From assembly GCA_903632075.3 (NCBI GenBank), contig CAHIKZ030002633.1, forward strand, positions 474,501-538,500: DNA of 64,000 bases, in the 5' to 3' direction. The notes under the pieces were generated by a model that saw only the letters and a list, made by a program, of their open reading frames with translations, was not told the DNA's origin and searched no databases. Positions 20,801 through 33,354 of the stretch are shown piece by piece. The stretch comes from Acanthosepion pharaonis (Eukaryota; Mollusca; Cephalopoda; Sepiida; Sepiidae). Made by a program: the position numbers and the translations under genes. Numbering within the stretch: position 1 is the stretch's first letter; every line of letters begins with the position of its first letter.

Positions 20801-23107
20801 AAATCCCTCAGCAGCCTGTGGAGATGGGTTTGCCCATCCAAAATGCCAAATGACTGACTGAAATTCTTAAGTCATATGAGTTGCGCAATTTACCATAAGC
20901 AAAGGTAGCATCTACGATTTTTTTTCTGTTAACGTTTAGCACTCTGCATTTTCTACTGTTTTCTTTTTCAATGCCTCCCAATGGCAGTATCCTTATTGTT
21001 AATTTCATTCAATGTTGTTTTCTGTTGCCATAGCAGGATATGACAACACAACTATGAAATTCAAACACCTTATTGTTCAGGGATCAGAGTCACCTTCAGT
21101 GGCAGGATAAACTTTTTGTACAGCAAATGAAGTCACATACAGAGTGATAACGGTTAAGAAAAAAATACTTTTCATATATCTTAATTACAGCCTTATATCT
21201 GTGAACAAGGCCTAATTTTAGTTTTAACTTATTTTGCCTAGAAATGTTTCTTCCTGTATAAAAGCAAGGCTGATGCTCTCCTAAATATTTTGGTAAAATA
21301 TGACCATACAGGTATGTTAATCTGGCAACAACAGATGCCACCATGTGGCAGCAATAAGGGGCTCAATGAACAGAGCTGGAAAACAAAATATAAACAATAA
21401 AAAGGAAAGAATCTATTAAAAATGAGGCTGTCGACACATGGCATGCCTTGGTTCTGATATCACAAGCATGGCTGCTAAATGTAGCCAAAAATGAAAACAT
21501 AAAACAAAAACATTATTGCCTCTGCATTCTCTATAACCAAAAGTCAAATAACAATAGCTGTTTGAATGCTTTGCCTTATGAGGATTATATCAAAAGCTAA
21601 TTTATCACTTCTCACAAGCGCTTTTAACTTCTGGACATGTTTTGCAAACATGTTTCTGGATACATCTTATACACAATTCCCTCCTATTTACAGTACTTGT
21701 GAGCTCTCCTACATTTTAAGACTAAATACCAGCCATTAAGCAAAAGAAGTAGATAGGCTTTGCTCAAGGAGTAAGTTTCATTATCACAGTATGCTTCAAT
21801 GATGGTAACCTTGGAGAATCTCCATTTTCTATTAGCTGTAAAGTACAATAAAGGAGGATGACATTTTGCAATCAAAAATGGATGCTTCATCATATTTCTA
21901 ATGAATATTAACATAAAAAAGAAGCAAAACAAAGAGAAAATAATCAACTAATCTATGCATACCGCAACAAAAGAAAAAGAAATTTGTCTAATAAAAGCAA
22001 AATCTTCTCTTTATAAGAAAAGTATCCAATCATTTAATGGAAAAAAAGGTGCCTTAGTTCTTTTCAAAGAACTCCCTTTAGGAACTCACTTTTCCCAGAA
22101 TTCTTTGCAATTTTTAAACTCCTCTTTCAGGGTTGCCATTAGTGAGCTTATTTTATTTTAAATTTCAGCTGCAACATTTCAGTGGTGATTGTAGCTTTGA
22201 GAAAAGACAGAAGTTGCAGAGAGCCAAATCTAGACTGGAGGGGTGGGGACACTGACAGATTTTTGGGTGATGTGATATTTTACAAAACACCCTACACATG
22301 ATATAAATAATTTAGTTGCCCAGTCATTGTGGATGCAACAGTTACATAGTAAACACACTCACTCAATAGTATTCTACTACCAACTAAGTAACACCAAAAG
22401 AGTGTGTGAGTGTGTGTGTGTGTTCATGTATAGATCATAAGGTCTCTTATGATTTGTTGGTTTTTAAGTTACATCAAGGTCATGCAAAGCAGTCCCCAAA
22501 TATTCAAAATAGCTTGATACATTCCGGACAGGTTATATAAGAATAAAACCAAAGGAATTTTATGGTCAAACATGAATAAAAAATAAATAAATAAATAAAT
22601 CATTTGAGAATAACTGATAATGATGATCAATCATTTGTTTCATAAAAAAAAAAAAGACATTATTGATCAAAATTACAATCACATTGATCATATTTAAAAT
22701 CACATAAAAACTGATTAACTATGACCAATGCAAACAGAATTTTAAATATTCATGTAAGCCAAGAATAAACTTAAAGTGGCCAATGGCTTGGTGCCAGGAT
22801 CAGTAATGGATTTAAAGCCTTTTGTTTGCATATTTTCTGATGGCCTGCTGTGAGGGTAGGAAAGAAATTACTCAAGCACCAACACAAAAAAGTGATAACT
22901 GCAAATTTAGCACCAAATAATCAGAAACAATACTATAGGTGAGCTTTCCTTTTTGTTTATGGGGGAGAAAAAAGCCTCATGATTAAAAGAACAGCAAACT
23001 GAACTTTATGTAAGTACAGATTGTGTATATGCATGCTCTTATTTACAGTCAAACTCACATCCATAGGCTGAAAGTGCAGATAATTATGCAAATCCTGACA
23101 CATCTCT

Positions 23108-23154
<47 letters not shown>

Positions 23155-24115
23155 CACATACATACACACACACATTAAATAATAGTTTCAGACTATTATT
23201 TTTTTAGTGGCAGTGTATTTTGGTCCTGAGCCTGACCTTTAAGGTCAGATTGTAGATGAAACAGGGATGTTGATTTTGATGGGCTGAGCTGAATGTTGGA
23301 ATGTTAGAAAGATACAAAGTTATTTCATGGAGTGAAGTTTTTACATGTTGAAGAATGAGACGTGGTTATTTCCTGCTTTGGGAAAACTGCTCCCCAGTGA
23401 GGTGGGATAGCAACCCCACTGGCTAGTTAAAAGATGTACACATTGACATGTTTAATAAAATAGATAAGTTTTCAAATTCCCTTTGTTGATGTCTCTTCCA
23501 TCTCCAGACTTCAAAAACATTTTGAAACAGCCGAGAGAGAAGAATGCAACTTTGTTGTGGAAGTGACCCCGTCAAGCAAAAGGCCTCCCCAGAAAAGAGG
23601 GGGGTATACAACATACATATGTTTGCTTATTTGTTCATTATATACAGCCAAACTCTTTCAAGTACAGTCCTCAAATTTGGTGTGCATAATTATTGGATCC
23701 AGAAGAAAGTTTTCATTATTTTTTTTTTTTTGTTCTTTATGGAAAAAGTGTTTCTATGCCACTTGTCTGTAATAAAAACATCTTTTGTAATAATAATAAA
23801 CATCATTAAATACAGGATTATAATTTGTCTCATTGTCAAGATAAAACATTTGTATGCTTTATAAAAGCAATTTAAAAAAAAAAAAAATTTTTCTTTGAAA
23901 TGTTTTCCAACATTTTGCAGCATTTCTACATTGATGATATACCAGGGAATCTATTTTATTTTGCTTTTATGCTAGTCCATGACCAATGTTTGTTAATGTG
24001 AATGATGACAATAACAAAGGTATTACAAAACACACATTTCAAAGAAATGTCTATCCATTTCTTTCACTTTAGCATAAGGAATTATAATGGTACTAATTTT
24101 CATCTCTCTCACTGA

Positions 24116-24178
<63 letters not shown>

Positions 24179-25785
24179 CTCCAGCAGTTGGGTATAACTT
24201 GACTGACAGTTTTACCAGTTCACCATTTCAGTATGAAGAAAATCATTCTGCTGTCAAGTCTAAGAGTACAGTTAGTTATAAACCAGCTGCAATCTAAGTC
24301 TTGACCACTTACTCACCATAGACTGGTATTTCAACTAGTGTATTATATATATATATATATTTGTAATTTATGCCTCAGTACCCTTGGCAGATTAAATGAG
24401 TATAAGTCTGCCTATTGGAAAGAAGGTGGAAAGCTAAGGGAGGAAACAGGAGAAAGAAAGTTAAAAAAAAAAAACAAAAGAAGAAAAAAAGAGAGATGAA
24501 AATTGTTGTAAAATGAGATTCAGCAAGAGCTGAAAATATACAGGAAAATAAATGGGGGAGAAATGATTGAAGGAAAAGTAATGGAGGAAAATGAATGACA
24601 GATGAACAAAAATTGGAATTATAAGGCAACAGATATCAGTGAAAGAGAGAAATAAATACAAATAAAATTTCAACTCAAACATCTATATTGGTTATTATCC
24701 TTTGATCTGATGAAAAAAAATTGGTGGGGGGGGGTTGTACATGTTGTTGAAAATATGACAAAATTGTTCCTTTTAACCTCACCAATTGATGGATAAGCTG
24801 GTATTTTTGCTTCTATCCAAAAATGAGAGATCACATTATTGCTGACATTCCCAAAGGCAGCAAGAGCATGAGAGAGTGCACAAAAAGAAGAGGTTAACAG
24901 AACTGCACTGGATTAGAGTTCTTAAAGAAGGTAAAAGGAATGCAATGACTATGTTTACTAATCATTCACATGCAAAAGGCAAGTGGAGTATACAGCCGTT
25001 GTAATTAGGAATGCAAAGCAAAAGATAGATTAACCATGTGGATGGCAAATAAAATAAAAAAAAAAAAAAAAAAAAAAAAAAATAAGTATAATAAGCAAAA
25101 GAAGAATCCATGTGCAAAATTGCTCATTCTGCTAATAGTTTTGCTCATGCTTAGACCAATCTCTACAAATGTTGCACTCATTCACTTAGTGGAAAACAAA
25201 GATAGAAGAGAAGAACAACCAATAAAAAACAGAAAGAAAAAAGATGTGATGCACTTAAAATAAATAAAAGGAAGGATCAAGTATTCTTCAAAGCTTAAAG
25301 TGAGTTCCCAGTTTGTTATTCTATTCCTTGAGGCAAGAAAAGTTTGTACCAGAAGATTTGATGTATTAAATCAAGCAAAAGCATAAGATGTCGTCCTTTA
25401 TTTAAAGATCTAACGAACAACGCAGAAATGTGTCTGCAAACAATAAACCCCCTCCATTAGGATGGATTTGCTTTAATAGGTTTGTCATTTATGCTAGAAA
25501 AATATTGGGAGATTTTACAGCATAAATCTGACTAATGGTGAAAAAGCTTTTGTCATTCTGAAGTTCCCAGATAATGTATCATCAATGTTCAAATTAGTAT
25601 CTTCAATATTATTTTGCACCTTGTATTTTTGCCAGTGTATGACTCAGGTGTATGTTATGAGAAATCTTTAAGTTTTAAAGAAAGGACATGGTAAAACAAA
25701 AAATTCTGTTTAGAACTCCTATAAAATTATTGAGACATCAACCAAGGAAAGCTCAAAATGCTTATTTGTGCTTGAAGATTTAGGT
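20801..25785. other. Long AT-rich non-coding stretch with microsatellites
   Basis: No gene supported. Tracts: (GT)n 22,401-22,423; (TA)n then CATA/CA 23,110-23,173; (TA)n 24,120-24,176; (TA)n 24,344-24,361; G-run 24,724-24,734; poly-A 25,056-25,082. The open frames (for example at 21,684-21,947 and 23,544-23,864) are Phe/Ile/Lys-rich, lack recognisable domains and look like chance. Confidence 0.55.
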
Positions 25786-25787
25786 AA

Positions 25788-26095
25788 AGGCTTATTCATA
25801 GTGGGAGATTTGAGGGTGGACATATTTGCTTATTCATGCAGAGACACTCAGTAGGGAGGAGCTCATTTATGCCAGGACACTTGGAGGAGTAGTCTTATTC
25901 GCGCCATGACACTTGGTGGGGAGGGTCTTATTCATGTGGGGAGGGGGGATGTCACTTAGTGGGGAGGAGCTTACTAATGCCAGGGGACAATCCATGTATT
26001 TGGAACCTGTGTGTGTGTGTGTGTGTGTAATGGGCTTATTCATGCCTGGACATTCAGTGTAGGTGTTGGTAGGGGGTATTTTGTGCTTGGGCAAT
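25788..26095 (+). repeat. Degenerate minisatellite, unit roughly 33-45 bp, with internal (GT)n
   Basis: CTTATTCATGCC-like starts followed by GACACTTGGTGGGGAGGAG-like blocks recur at about 25,789, 25,829, 25,862, 25,895, 25,928, 25,972 and 26,034. Spacing varies from 33 to about 60 bp, with a (GT)n run (26,009-26,028) between the last two. The G-rich plus strand stands out from the AT-rich surroundings. Confidence 0.7.
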
Positions 26096-27735
26096 CAAGA
26101 TGTTTATTCAATCTTCAAAGTCACAGTTTATATTGGTATAAGTGTTGTGAGTCTAACAACCGATATGAGGACACTAGTCAGAATAATTAATTACAAAAAT
26201 ATTGAAAATACTTAATCTCAGACTTCAAACAAAAAGTTCTTTTCCTCCACTGGTCAAACTAAAATGACATGTCTGTCTCAAATCACTTTTTTTTTTCTTA
26301 AGTAAATGCCTTTATCATGGGTGTTAGTAATCAAATACATTAGACAGTTTTCATTTCCAGGTTCTAACTACCAAGCTATATCTGCAAGATGCTAATACAG
26401 GTAATTGAAATTGCTAATAGGCTTGGCTGTTATTTTAGCACCAGATTTACTTTTTAGCATTTTTTTGTTTTTTTGGAGTGGTCTAGACCTGGGTCCTTGA
26501 ATGTAATAAGAGGCTTGCTCTTGATCAGGTTGTAAATATGTGGGTGGTGCAGAGAGAATCTCCATTCTCTCTGCACAACACCAACCAATTGACCCAAATT
26601 CTTTCATACCAAATGCTTCATCCTTTTGCTTAGGCAGTTGGAGATTGATTTAAAAAAAAAAAAAAAATTCTACTTCTAACTGATCTGTTTATGACAACTA
26701 AACTCTTCCCCCATTATAATTCATTAAAAACATGACATAATAAAATCCATCCTAACAAGAATTCCATTGCATATGAAGCTCGTAGTAAAATTATGCTATT
26801 TTTCTTTGTTAAGAAGAAAAAAACTTATATATCATATTTCCTTGCTTCTATTCATACCAAATCAATAGGATTTTTTATTTTTTTAACTGCACATTTTTAT
26901 TGGGAATTTTGTCATTGTTTCTAGGGTTCAGTATTGTTAGACCTGGAAGCTGCAATGTTTTGTAAAAAAAATGCATTGTACAAGATCTACAGAATCTACT
27001 CATTCAGTCATAAAAATTTACTTTATTACATCTTTCAGCTAATTGAGTAACCACTCAAGAGACTATTCAGGCATTTGCCGTAATGACCCACTGATTGGGT
27101 GACAGATTATAATCAAGGCTACCCAATCATTTCTCAAAATATTAAAAATGATTGGATATATTTTTCTTTCTTTTTCTTTGTATAATGCCACATTAACTTC
27201 TGTAGGTGATCTTAATGCCAAGTCCTTATGATTTCTAAGAAAGTTTGTAGTTAAATTCTTTAAGAAATGAGTTTTTGGTTAAAGAGGTTTTAAAGAAAAT
27301 CTTTTAGAGGGCGGGTGGGAGAGATCACACTTACTTTATAGAATTTTTCCACAGGTATGGTTAAAGTCAGTAGAGTCTATAAGTATGTGATTGATGGTGT
27401 ATGGTTCTGTACGTAAGCTGTACATACTGGACATTCTATGTATTTAAGGGTTAGGTGAGAGTAACCAATGTGAAATCTAGTTAGGACTACCTCTTCTCTT
27501 CTTATCTTTTTATATCCTACAGGCCATACTCCACTGGTAGGCTGGATTTTTTTATATGTTTTTGATAAACTTCATATATTAAAAAAAATTTAGGGTAACC
27601 TAAAAGTTATCAGAATGGGAAATCAGATTTTGACCAAAATTCTTTGATACAGATTGATTTGTCTTGGGTGATAGAGTAACAATGATTCAACTATTGTACC
27701 TTCCATTATATATAATAGTCAAGTGGATATAAACA
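26096..27735. other. AT-rich non-coding sequence
   Basis: No supported gene. An A-run lies at 26,651-26,666. The frame at 26,392-26,607 has no recognisable domain. Confidence 0.5.
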
Positions 27736-27795
27736 TTGGTTAAGTGCATACAGCTTATTCAGTATCATCAGTTCAAACCCTGTGTCAGGCAGTAA
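27736..27795 (+). repeat. tRNA-like SINE head fragment
   Basis: TTGGTTAAGTGCATA (A-box-like) and AGTTCAAACCCTGTG (B-box-like) lie about 35 bp apart and are followed by CAGGCAGTAAAAACTG. There is no full tRNA fold, so this is a fragment of a SINE. Confidence 0.35.
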
Positions 27796-27842
27796 AAACT
27801 GTATACAGAAAGACATTGAAAAAAAATGAAACAAACTGAAAA

Positions 27843-27945
27843 TGAATTTCTTTTATGTGCCATGTCCCTTCAAAGACGTGGATGATCATGGCTCTCCACA
27901 TCTTTCTACACTTTGTAGCTCTAAGCAATGTTTCTCCACCTGGTG
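27843..27945 (-). mobile_element. LINE A extreme 3' end
   Basis: The minus strand reads GGETLLRATKCRKMWRAMI and IHVFEGTWHIKE, with TGGCACAT before the end, paralleling DRKLWRAMI...LKGHGT of the other LINE A copies. Confidence 0.65.
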
Positions 27946-28130
27946 CCCCAAATACATGAATTGTGCCACCAGATTGGCATCTAGGTCCCACCCTTTTACT
28001 ATTGAAATAGCTAAATGCAACTGCTACTTCTACTCCAATAGTTTTTTTTTTTGCACTCCCCATATGTGTAACTCCCTTCCATTTACTTGTTTCCCTAGTA
28101 ACTACAATCTTAAAAAAATTTAATGCAATG
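27946..28130 (+). mobile_element. LINE B ORF2 C-terminal fragment
   Basis: The plus strand reads APKYMNCATRLASRSHPF-like residues, then TPHMCNSLPFTCFPSNYNL, matching STRLASRS...LW-SPTSSCFPDSYNLQ of the 18.1-18.4 kb copy. A duplicated YSNSF-like block and small slips show decay. Confidence 0.65.
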
Positions 28131-28204
28131 TCAATCATCATCTTGTCTTCTTGAATCATGCTCATGTTTTGTCCTTTTCTCAATACCCCCTATTCTCAGT
28201 TTTT

Positions 28205-28290
28205 TTTTTTTTTATCTCATTTCACCCTAAGCAAACAAGGAATGCCACTAGTATGCAGAGGGCTACAGGAAGTTAGAGGGAGGAAAAGAA
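28205..28290 (-). mobile_element. LINE B tail fragment in opposite orientation
   Basis: Reverse-complemented, this reads CCTGTAGCCCTCTGCATACT, AGTGGCATTCC, GCTTAGGGTG and then an A-run (the poly-T at 28,200-28,213 on the plus strand), matching the LINE B terminus. It points opposite to the adjacent ORF2 fragment. Confidence 0.55.
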
Positions 28291-30500
28291 AAAAAGCAGG
28301 TTACTCTGAATATTAACACTCATAGTTAATAAAAAATAAAAGTATTTTCTAATTCTAGGATTACTTTTTGGCTGTGATAGTTACATATTAATTACCAATG
28401 CAGCAAAAACCAAGAGTTCACATGCTGATATTTAAAGTAGATAGTTCTACTCTATTTAGATAATTACTATATCACAATATTCCTCCTCCATATTCAGCTT
28501 TATTCTATATAAAGTTAGTTTAGTAAAAAGAAAAAGAAAATCCTGGTCTTTTATTCATTAACCCCTGGGTGTTTTTTTTACCACATGATTTTTAAAGTAC
28601 TCATAATTCCTAGTTGGCAAGTTGTTTCTTTTGCTCTCTCTCCCACTAATCAGTTGAGTTATGTAACATGTGATGTGGTACAATTGTAGCTCAGTTGTTG
28701 TGAGAAGCAGATGCCAGGGACTATCCATTTTCAGAAATCTAAGGTGACTAACACAGGGTTAAATAATTAATTGAAAAGTAGCTAAAATAAAATTTTACAC
28801 ATAAAAATTAATCAAAAAAAATTTTTTTTTATATTTCAAATCAAAATAAAATGATAATTTGAAAAATTATCAAAATAGCTCTATTCTTTTTTACTCTGGG
28901 AATTATTTTAATATGTCATTTTGTATCTTCAGGACAAAGACAGTAGATGGTAATGTGTGCATTAGTCTCAAAGAAGAAACACCATTAAGAGAGAATGGTA
29001 TATTTACTGAAAATAAACACACATTCTGCTTCAGGTGTACTTTAAATCCTATTTTATGGATAGCCTTTTACTACAAGTGGGTCAGCTTCTTTGCATCCAG
29101 ACACAAAATAAATTTGAAAAGAACATTTGGCACCAAACACCAGCAGACGGGTAATAAACCAATCATGTAATGAATTACACAGTAAAGACAGAAACATGCT
29201 ACCTTAACTTATGGAAGCACAGCATTAACTAAAAATAAGAACAACTAATTATTCTATTTAAAGTAAATTCCTTAGAGACATGCTGAACTGTAATGAAATC
29301 TTGATAAACGCTTATTTGGTAAATAATATCAGAGTAATAACAAGTATATGCTTTAACTTCTTGATGTAATCATTAAAGATTTATCTGCCACTAAAGTTAC
29401 AAAGCTGTGAAATCAATAATACCCACAAGTGTATATTTGCCTATAAATTCCACTGTTGCAGATACTGAAGAGAGAGAAAGCCCATGAACTCAGATTATGC
29501 TATCTGAGCAAGTTTCCCTTTTCTTTTGAAGGAGTTTAATATGGAAGATTTCAGTTTGGGATATGCTGGTTGAATGTGTTAGGGATGAATAAGCAGCTGT
29601 GGTTTGAGTTCAATCTTCCTTCTGGTAACAAAATCCATTTTCTTCCCTGCTAGTCAAGTTTTGACAGATTTTTGACATAAGCTTAAGTCAAAAGCAAAAA
29701 CAAATAAAAATAAGAGTGGAGTACTTTTCTGTTATATTACTTTTATTTATAAAATTGGTTTGATAGAATTAAGCATGAAGTTATAATACTAGCTTGCATG
29801 ACTCTTCTGATACAAATATGAACTTATGATGAACACTTAGTATAGTTAACATATCATTGAAAGTGACCTAATGATCTATTGAGTTGATTCATGAAATTTT
29901 TACATGTCAACAAATTAGCTGAGGATTCATCGTTAACAATAGGTAGGTACTGAATTTTGTCAGCTAAAGACATGACGTCTTTAGTTAATCAAACTTTTCT
30001 AGTATTGCATAACTGAGTTTAAGTATTTAAATCAAACCAATCTTTGATATATAGTCAATTGATTGAATTTCATAAATGTATGTCTATATATAACACTAGT
30101 GATAGCAAATATAGACTTCAACAGATTTCAAGATATACCAAACTAAAATTAGTCACATGTGCACAAGTACTGGGATAGTGGTGTTGGAACAAAAGTTCAG
30201 TGTTTTTCAATAGATGGCATTTGAACATGTGATCTCTTTTGTGTGTGTGTATTTCTGAACAGTGGCATTTCATCATGTTTTTCTATATGATTCATGTGTG
30301 AATTTTAATTGTTTTTAAAAGTAAAATGTAGCAAAATGTCATACATTTTCATCATTTGATTTGCTTTTATTTGCAGAAAGGGAAAAAAAAAGAAGTTCTA
30401 CAAACAGGAAAAATGATATGTACCATTTATGAAAGATGTTGCCAGAGATAAGAATAATGTTCATAAGTGTTTCATTAGGTTTTGAAGTTGAAATTTTGAT
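28291..30500. other. AT-rich non-coding sequence
   Basis: No gene recognised. The 103-codon plus frame at 28,859-29,170 has less biased composition than most here, but no domain or family resemblance and no flanking splice or start evidence. Confidence 0.5.
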
Positions 30501-30519
30501 TGATAATCAAGAACATTTT

Positions 30520-30735
30520 AGCTGGTCTGTAGTCATTGATGATGATCAAATTGAAATGCTGATTAAAAATAATTCAGGTCACGCAACATGGGATATCACA
30601 GAGATATATGAGCATGGTCAGGCATTTGAAACCACTTGGATACATAAACAGTTACAATGTTTGAGTGGTTCATAATTTAACAGAAAAAAAACTGCAGTGC
30701 ATTTCCATCTATGCTTCTCATGGTAAAGCCATTTA
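30520..30735 (+). mobile_element. mariner-type transposase N-terminal remnant
   Basis: A frame from 30,436 has VVIDDDQIEMLIKNNSGHAT followed by WDITEI, the first helix-turn-helix of mariner (Tc1/mariner, DD34D) transposases, where the usual pattern is VD-DQI--LI--NP--TT-EIAE. After a frameshift near 30,665 it continues VHNLTEKKLQCISI, matching the VPH-LTEKNL-DRI linker. The catalytic domain is missing, so it is a dead fragment. Neither terminal repeat was identified securely. Confidence 0.7.
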
Positions 30736-31055
30736 CATAAGCAGTAGTTATTTTTTTTCTCATGCTACAGGACTTCCAAGATTTAAAGAAAAAAAAGTTT
30801 ATCTAGAAAGATCAAAGATTGAATATAGCAGAATGTATCTGGCCTTTGAGAATGTGATAAAGATGAAGTAATCAATTAACTATCTTTATCCTCAATTATA
30901 AATTCAACCAATCATCAAACTCATCTGTACCCTGATGCAATTGAAATAAAGCAGATCATTACCCAAATCATCTGGTCTCCTGCTACATAATCTAATCGAC
31001 TGCCAGTTTTTGTTGCTTATCATTTTTAAAAAGACTGACATTTGCACTTTAAAGC

Positions 31056-31216
31056 ATACAAGATTAAAATTACTTTTTTTTTTAAAAAAAAAAAATAAAA
31101 AAGACACTCCTGACTTGAAAGAATCCTGAAATTGCTATTTTGGTTAAGGAAATAGTTTCCAGAAAAAAAATTGTTTTTCAAATGTGTATTGAGTCTACTT
31201 AAAAAAAAAAAAAAAA
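31056..31216. other. Poly-T/poly-A-rich stretch
   Basis: T-runs and A-runs at 31,073-31,095 and 31,200-31,216 produce several artefactual open frames on both strands. No coding support. Confidence 0.6.
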
Positions 31217-31506
31217 GCATTGGGAATATTTGTGTGCACACATACACATATATGTATGTTTGGTGTGTGCAAAAGTTTACTGAGAAAAAAAGTATTCAAC
31301 CATATACTAGGTTCCTGCTTAAGCCATTAATAAGTTATAATTATATTAACCTATAATTAATACTAGATTGTATGGTGGCATTAATGGGATTAAAAAGAAA
31401 GTTTAATTGAATATGGGGAAACTTTTATAGACAGGTAAAATTTAAACTTAAAAAATAATATCATACATTTGCAGAATATCTCTGTAGTGTTCATATAATC
31501 TTTTTA

Positions 31507-31810
31507 TGAGGTTTCTGGATGTTTCATTGATGTACATCATAGAGCATTTTGTGCAATCTATTCTTTATATTCCTACCTCTGGCCTGTTGTTGCTATTGCT
31601 ATCTAAATTGGTGCTAACTATATCATTTATTGTTTTAGAGTTGGTGCTGAACCTTATAAAATTTATCAACAACACCTCTAAAACAATAAAAAGATATAAT
31701 TAGCATCAACCAACATAGAAGTGACAACAACAGAACAGAGGCAGGAATATACAGAATAGACTGCACAAAATGCCCAATGATGTACATCAGCAAAACATCC
31801 AGAAACCTAA
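31507..31810. mobile_element. Penelope-like element palindrome with two GIY-YIG fragments
   Basis: Arms 31,507-31,646 and 31,668-31,810 are inverted copies around a loop of about 21 bp. The right arm on the plus strand encodes GIYRIDCTKCPMMYISK and TSRNLK from 31,744. This is the start of a GIY-YIG endonuclease domain, the nuclease of Penelope-like retroelements, with YIG changed to YIS. The left arm on the minus strand encodes the same block with GI-stop-RIDCTKC and MMYINETSRNL. Both are dead. Inverted partial duplicates are typical of Penelope-like elements (family knowledge). Confidence 0.75.
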
Positions 31811-31819
31811 AATAAAAAT

Positions 31820-31821
31820 TT

Positions 31822-31856
<35 letters not shown>
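31820..31856. repeat. (TA)n-(CA)n microsatellite
   Basis: TA run then AC run between the palindrome and the LINE fragment, seen directly. Confidence 0.95.
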
Positions 31857-31857
<1 letters not shown>

Positions 31858-31859
<2 letters not shown>

Positions 31860-32123
31860 CTATTGAAAGATAACTTGAAAAGTTTCAACTATGATCTGAA
31901 AACCTGGGAAGCCGAAGCATCAAACCAAAAGGAGTGGTGTAAGGCATGTTTCATTAAGTTAAAGGGTTTCGAAGACAGTAGACTGAAGCACTATGACAAG
32001 CTTCATCGAGCTCTGAAGCAGAGATGCCATCAAAATCCTATTTTAACAAATTTCATCTGTCAGTGTGGCTTTGTTACCTGCAGAAAGGCTGGCCTAGTAT
32101 CACAGTTAAGAAATCCCAAATGA
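31858..32123 (+). mobile_element. LINE ORF2 C-terminus with degenerate zinc finger
   Basis: The frame reads KDNLKSFNYDLKTWEAEA, SNQKEWCKACFIKLKGFED and, near the end, ICQCGFVTCRKAGLVSQL, then RNPK and stop. This resembles the C-terminus of a LINE family common in molluscs, which ends in a single C2H2-like finger (C--CG----RKAGLVSH-R). Here the cysteine spacing and both histidines are altered (SQ, RN), so the finger is broken. The frame is continuous from 31,770 across the microsatellite by chance. The family is from memory and is distinct from LINE A and B. Confidence 0.6.
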
Positions 32124-33354
32124 AATATATCTTTCCCTTACCTGATTTTCTCCACAATAGCCCCTGCTAGTATACATGTATAAAACAAAAGGCACCATCC
32201 ACTGCTGACCCTCATTTATCGTTTATAATAGAAGAGTCAACCATATACACTTGCATACTTCATGCTATAATGATATTCATATTTTAAATCTAATAAGATT
32301 TTGTAATCTATAAAATATACAATTTTAGAGTTAATATATCGTTATCTAAGTTTGTACTGTTGTGTTATATTAAGCTATGCTAAATAAACATAAGAGATAT
32401 GGTTATTAATGTAATCTTTCAAACCATTATTCACGCCATACTAAGTATTTCACATTTATTACTGTGTGTTATATTAAACTAAATATAATTATTTATATTA
32501 GTTTTTCTTCAATAAACACAAAATAATGATTTTTTTTAGGTAGAAGTATTCAAGCAAAAAATGGTAGAAACAAAATAATTTCTTTTTACAAAAATAAGAC
32601 CAACAATACAATTTTCAAGTTTTACATTGGAATTTTTAATAATCAAATGTCAACACAACATTTTGGAATTGTAGGCTGTTTTTAAACTTTGATCATATTA
32701 GCTTATATGTATAGATAAATAAGAGTGACATGGCAAATTAGAATTTCAATCTGTAACTGGCCACAAAGGCAGAAACAAAATCTTATTTAGGTATCAAATA
32801 CTTGTATTCTATAAATATTTATTTATATGACCTAAAATAAATTAAAAATTATATATAAATATTTTAGCTTATTCTTAATAAATAAAAAAAAATATTGAGT
32901 CAATCCTTATATAGCCCGACATTTTTTAAAGTGAAAGAAAATAAGTGGAACCATAATGTGACAGAAATATAATTTTTCATGGAAAATATGATATGATCGA
33001 TAAAGAAATCTTTTACAGGTGAAGGAATTTGATATTGCTCATTCCTAAAAGCAATTTAAGATGACAACATTTTGATTTACAATCAAATGGATTGGGAAAA
33101 GAAAGTTGAAAAGAGAAACTAAATATCTAAAAGATGAAATGACATAAACCTGTTGCACAAACCTAAAAAAGGAAGTTCTATTGATGTGTTTTCATTATTG
33201 GACAAAACCATTACAGATTTCAAGAATGAGGAATTAAAAAAAAATAACTTATGTATATCAACTGATTTGATTTTTTTATGGCTTATCTACCTTTTGATGG
33301 TTATTTAAAGTCAGAAAATATTTTGGGATTGTAAGAATTTTTGGGAAATAATGA
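32124..33354. other. Very AT-rich non-coding sequence
   Basis: Nothing recognisable. The stretch has TATA-like and A-rich segments but no repeat family or gene. Confidence 0.5.

Noticed and set aside
28859..29170. 103-codon plus-strand open frame as a gene or exon
   Set aside because: No recognisable domain. It fits chance in AT-rich DNA. A protein search with no hit would confirm this; a conserved hit would reverse it.
30186..30230. 5' terminal repeat of the mariner remnant (TTGGAACAAAAGTTCAGTG)
   Set aside because: Some resemblance to mariner ends, but no matching 3' end was found and the distance to the frame is long.
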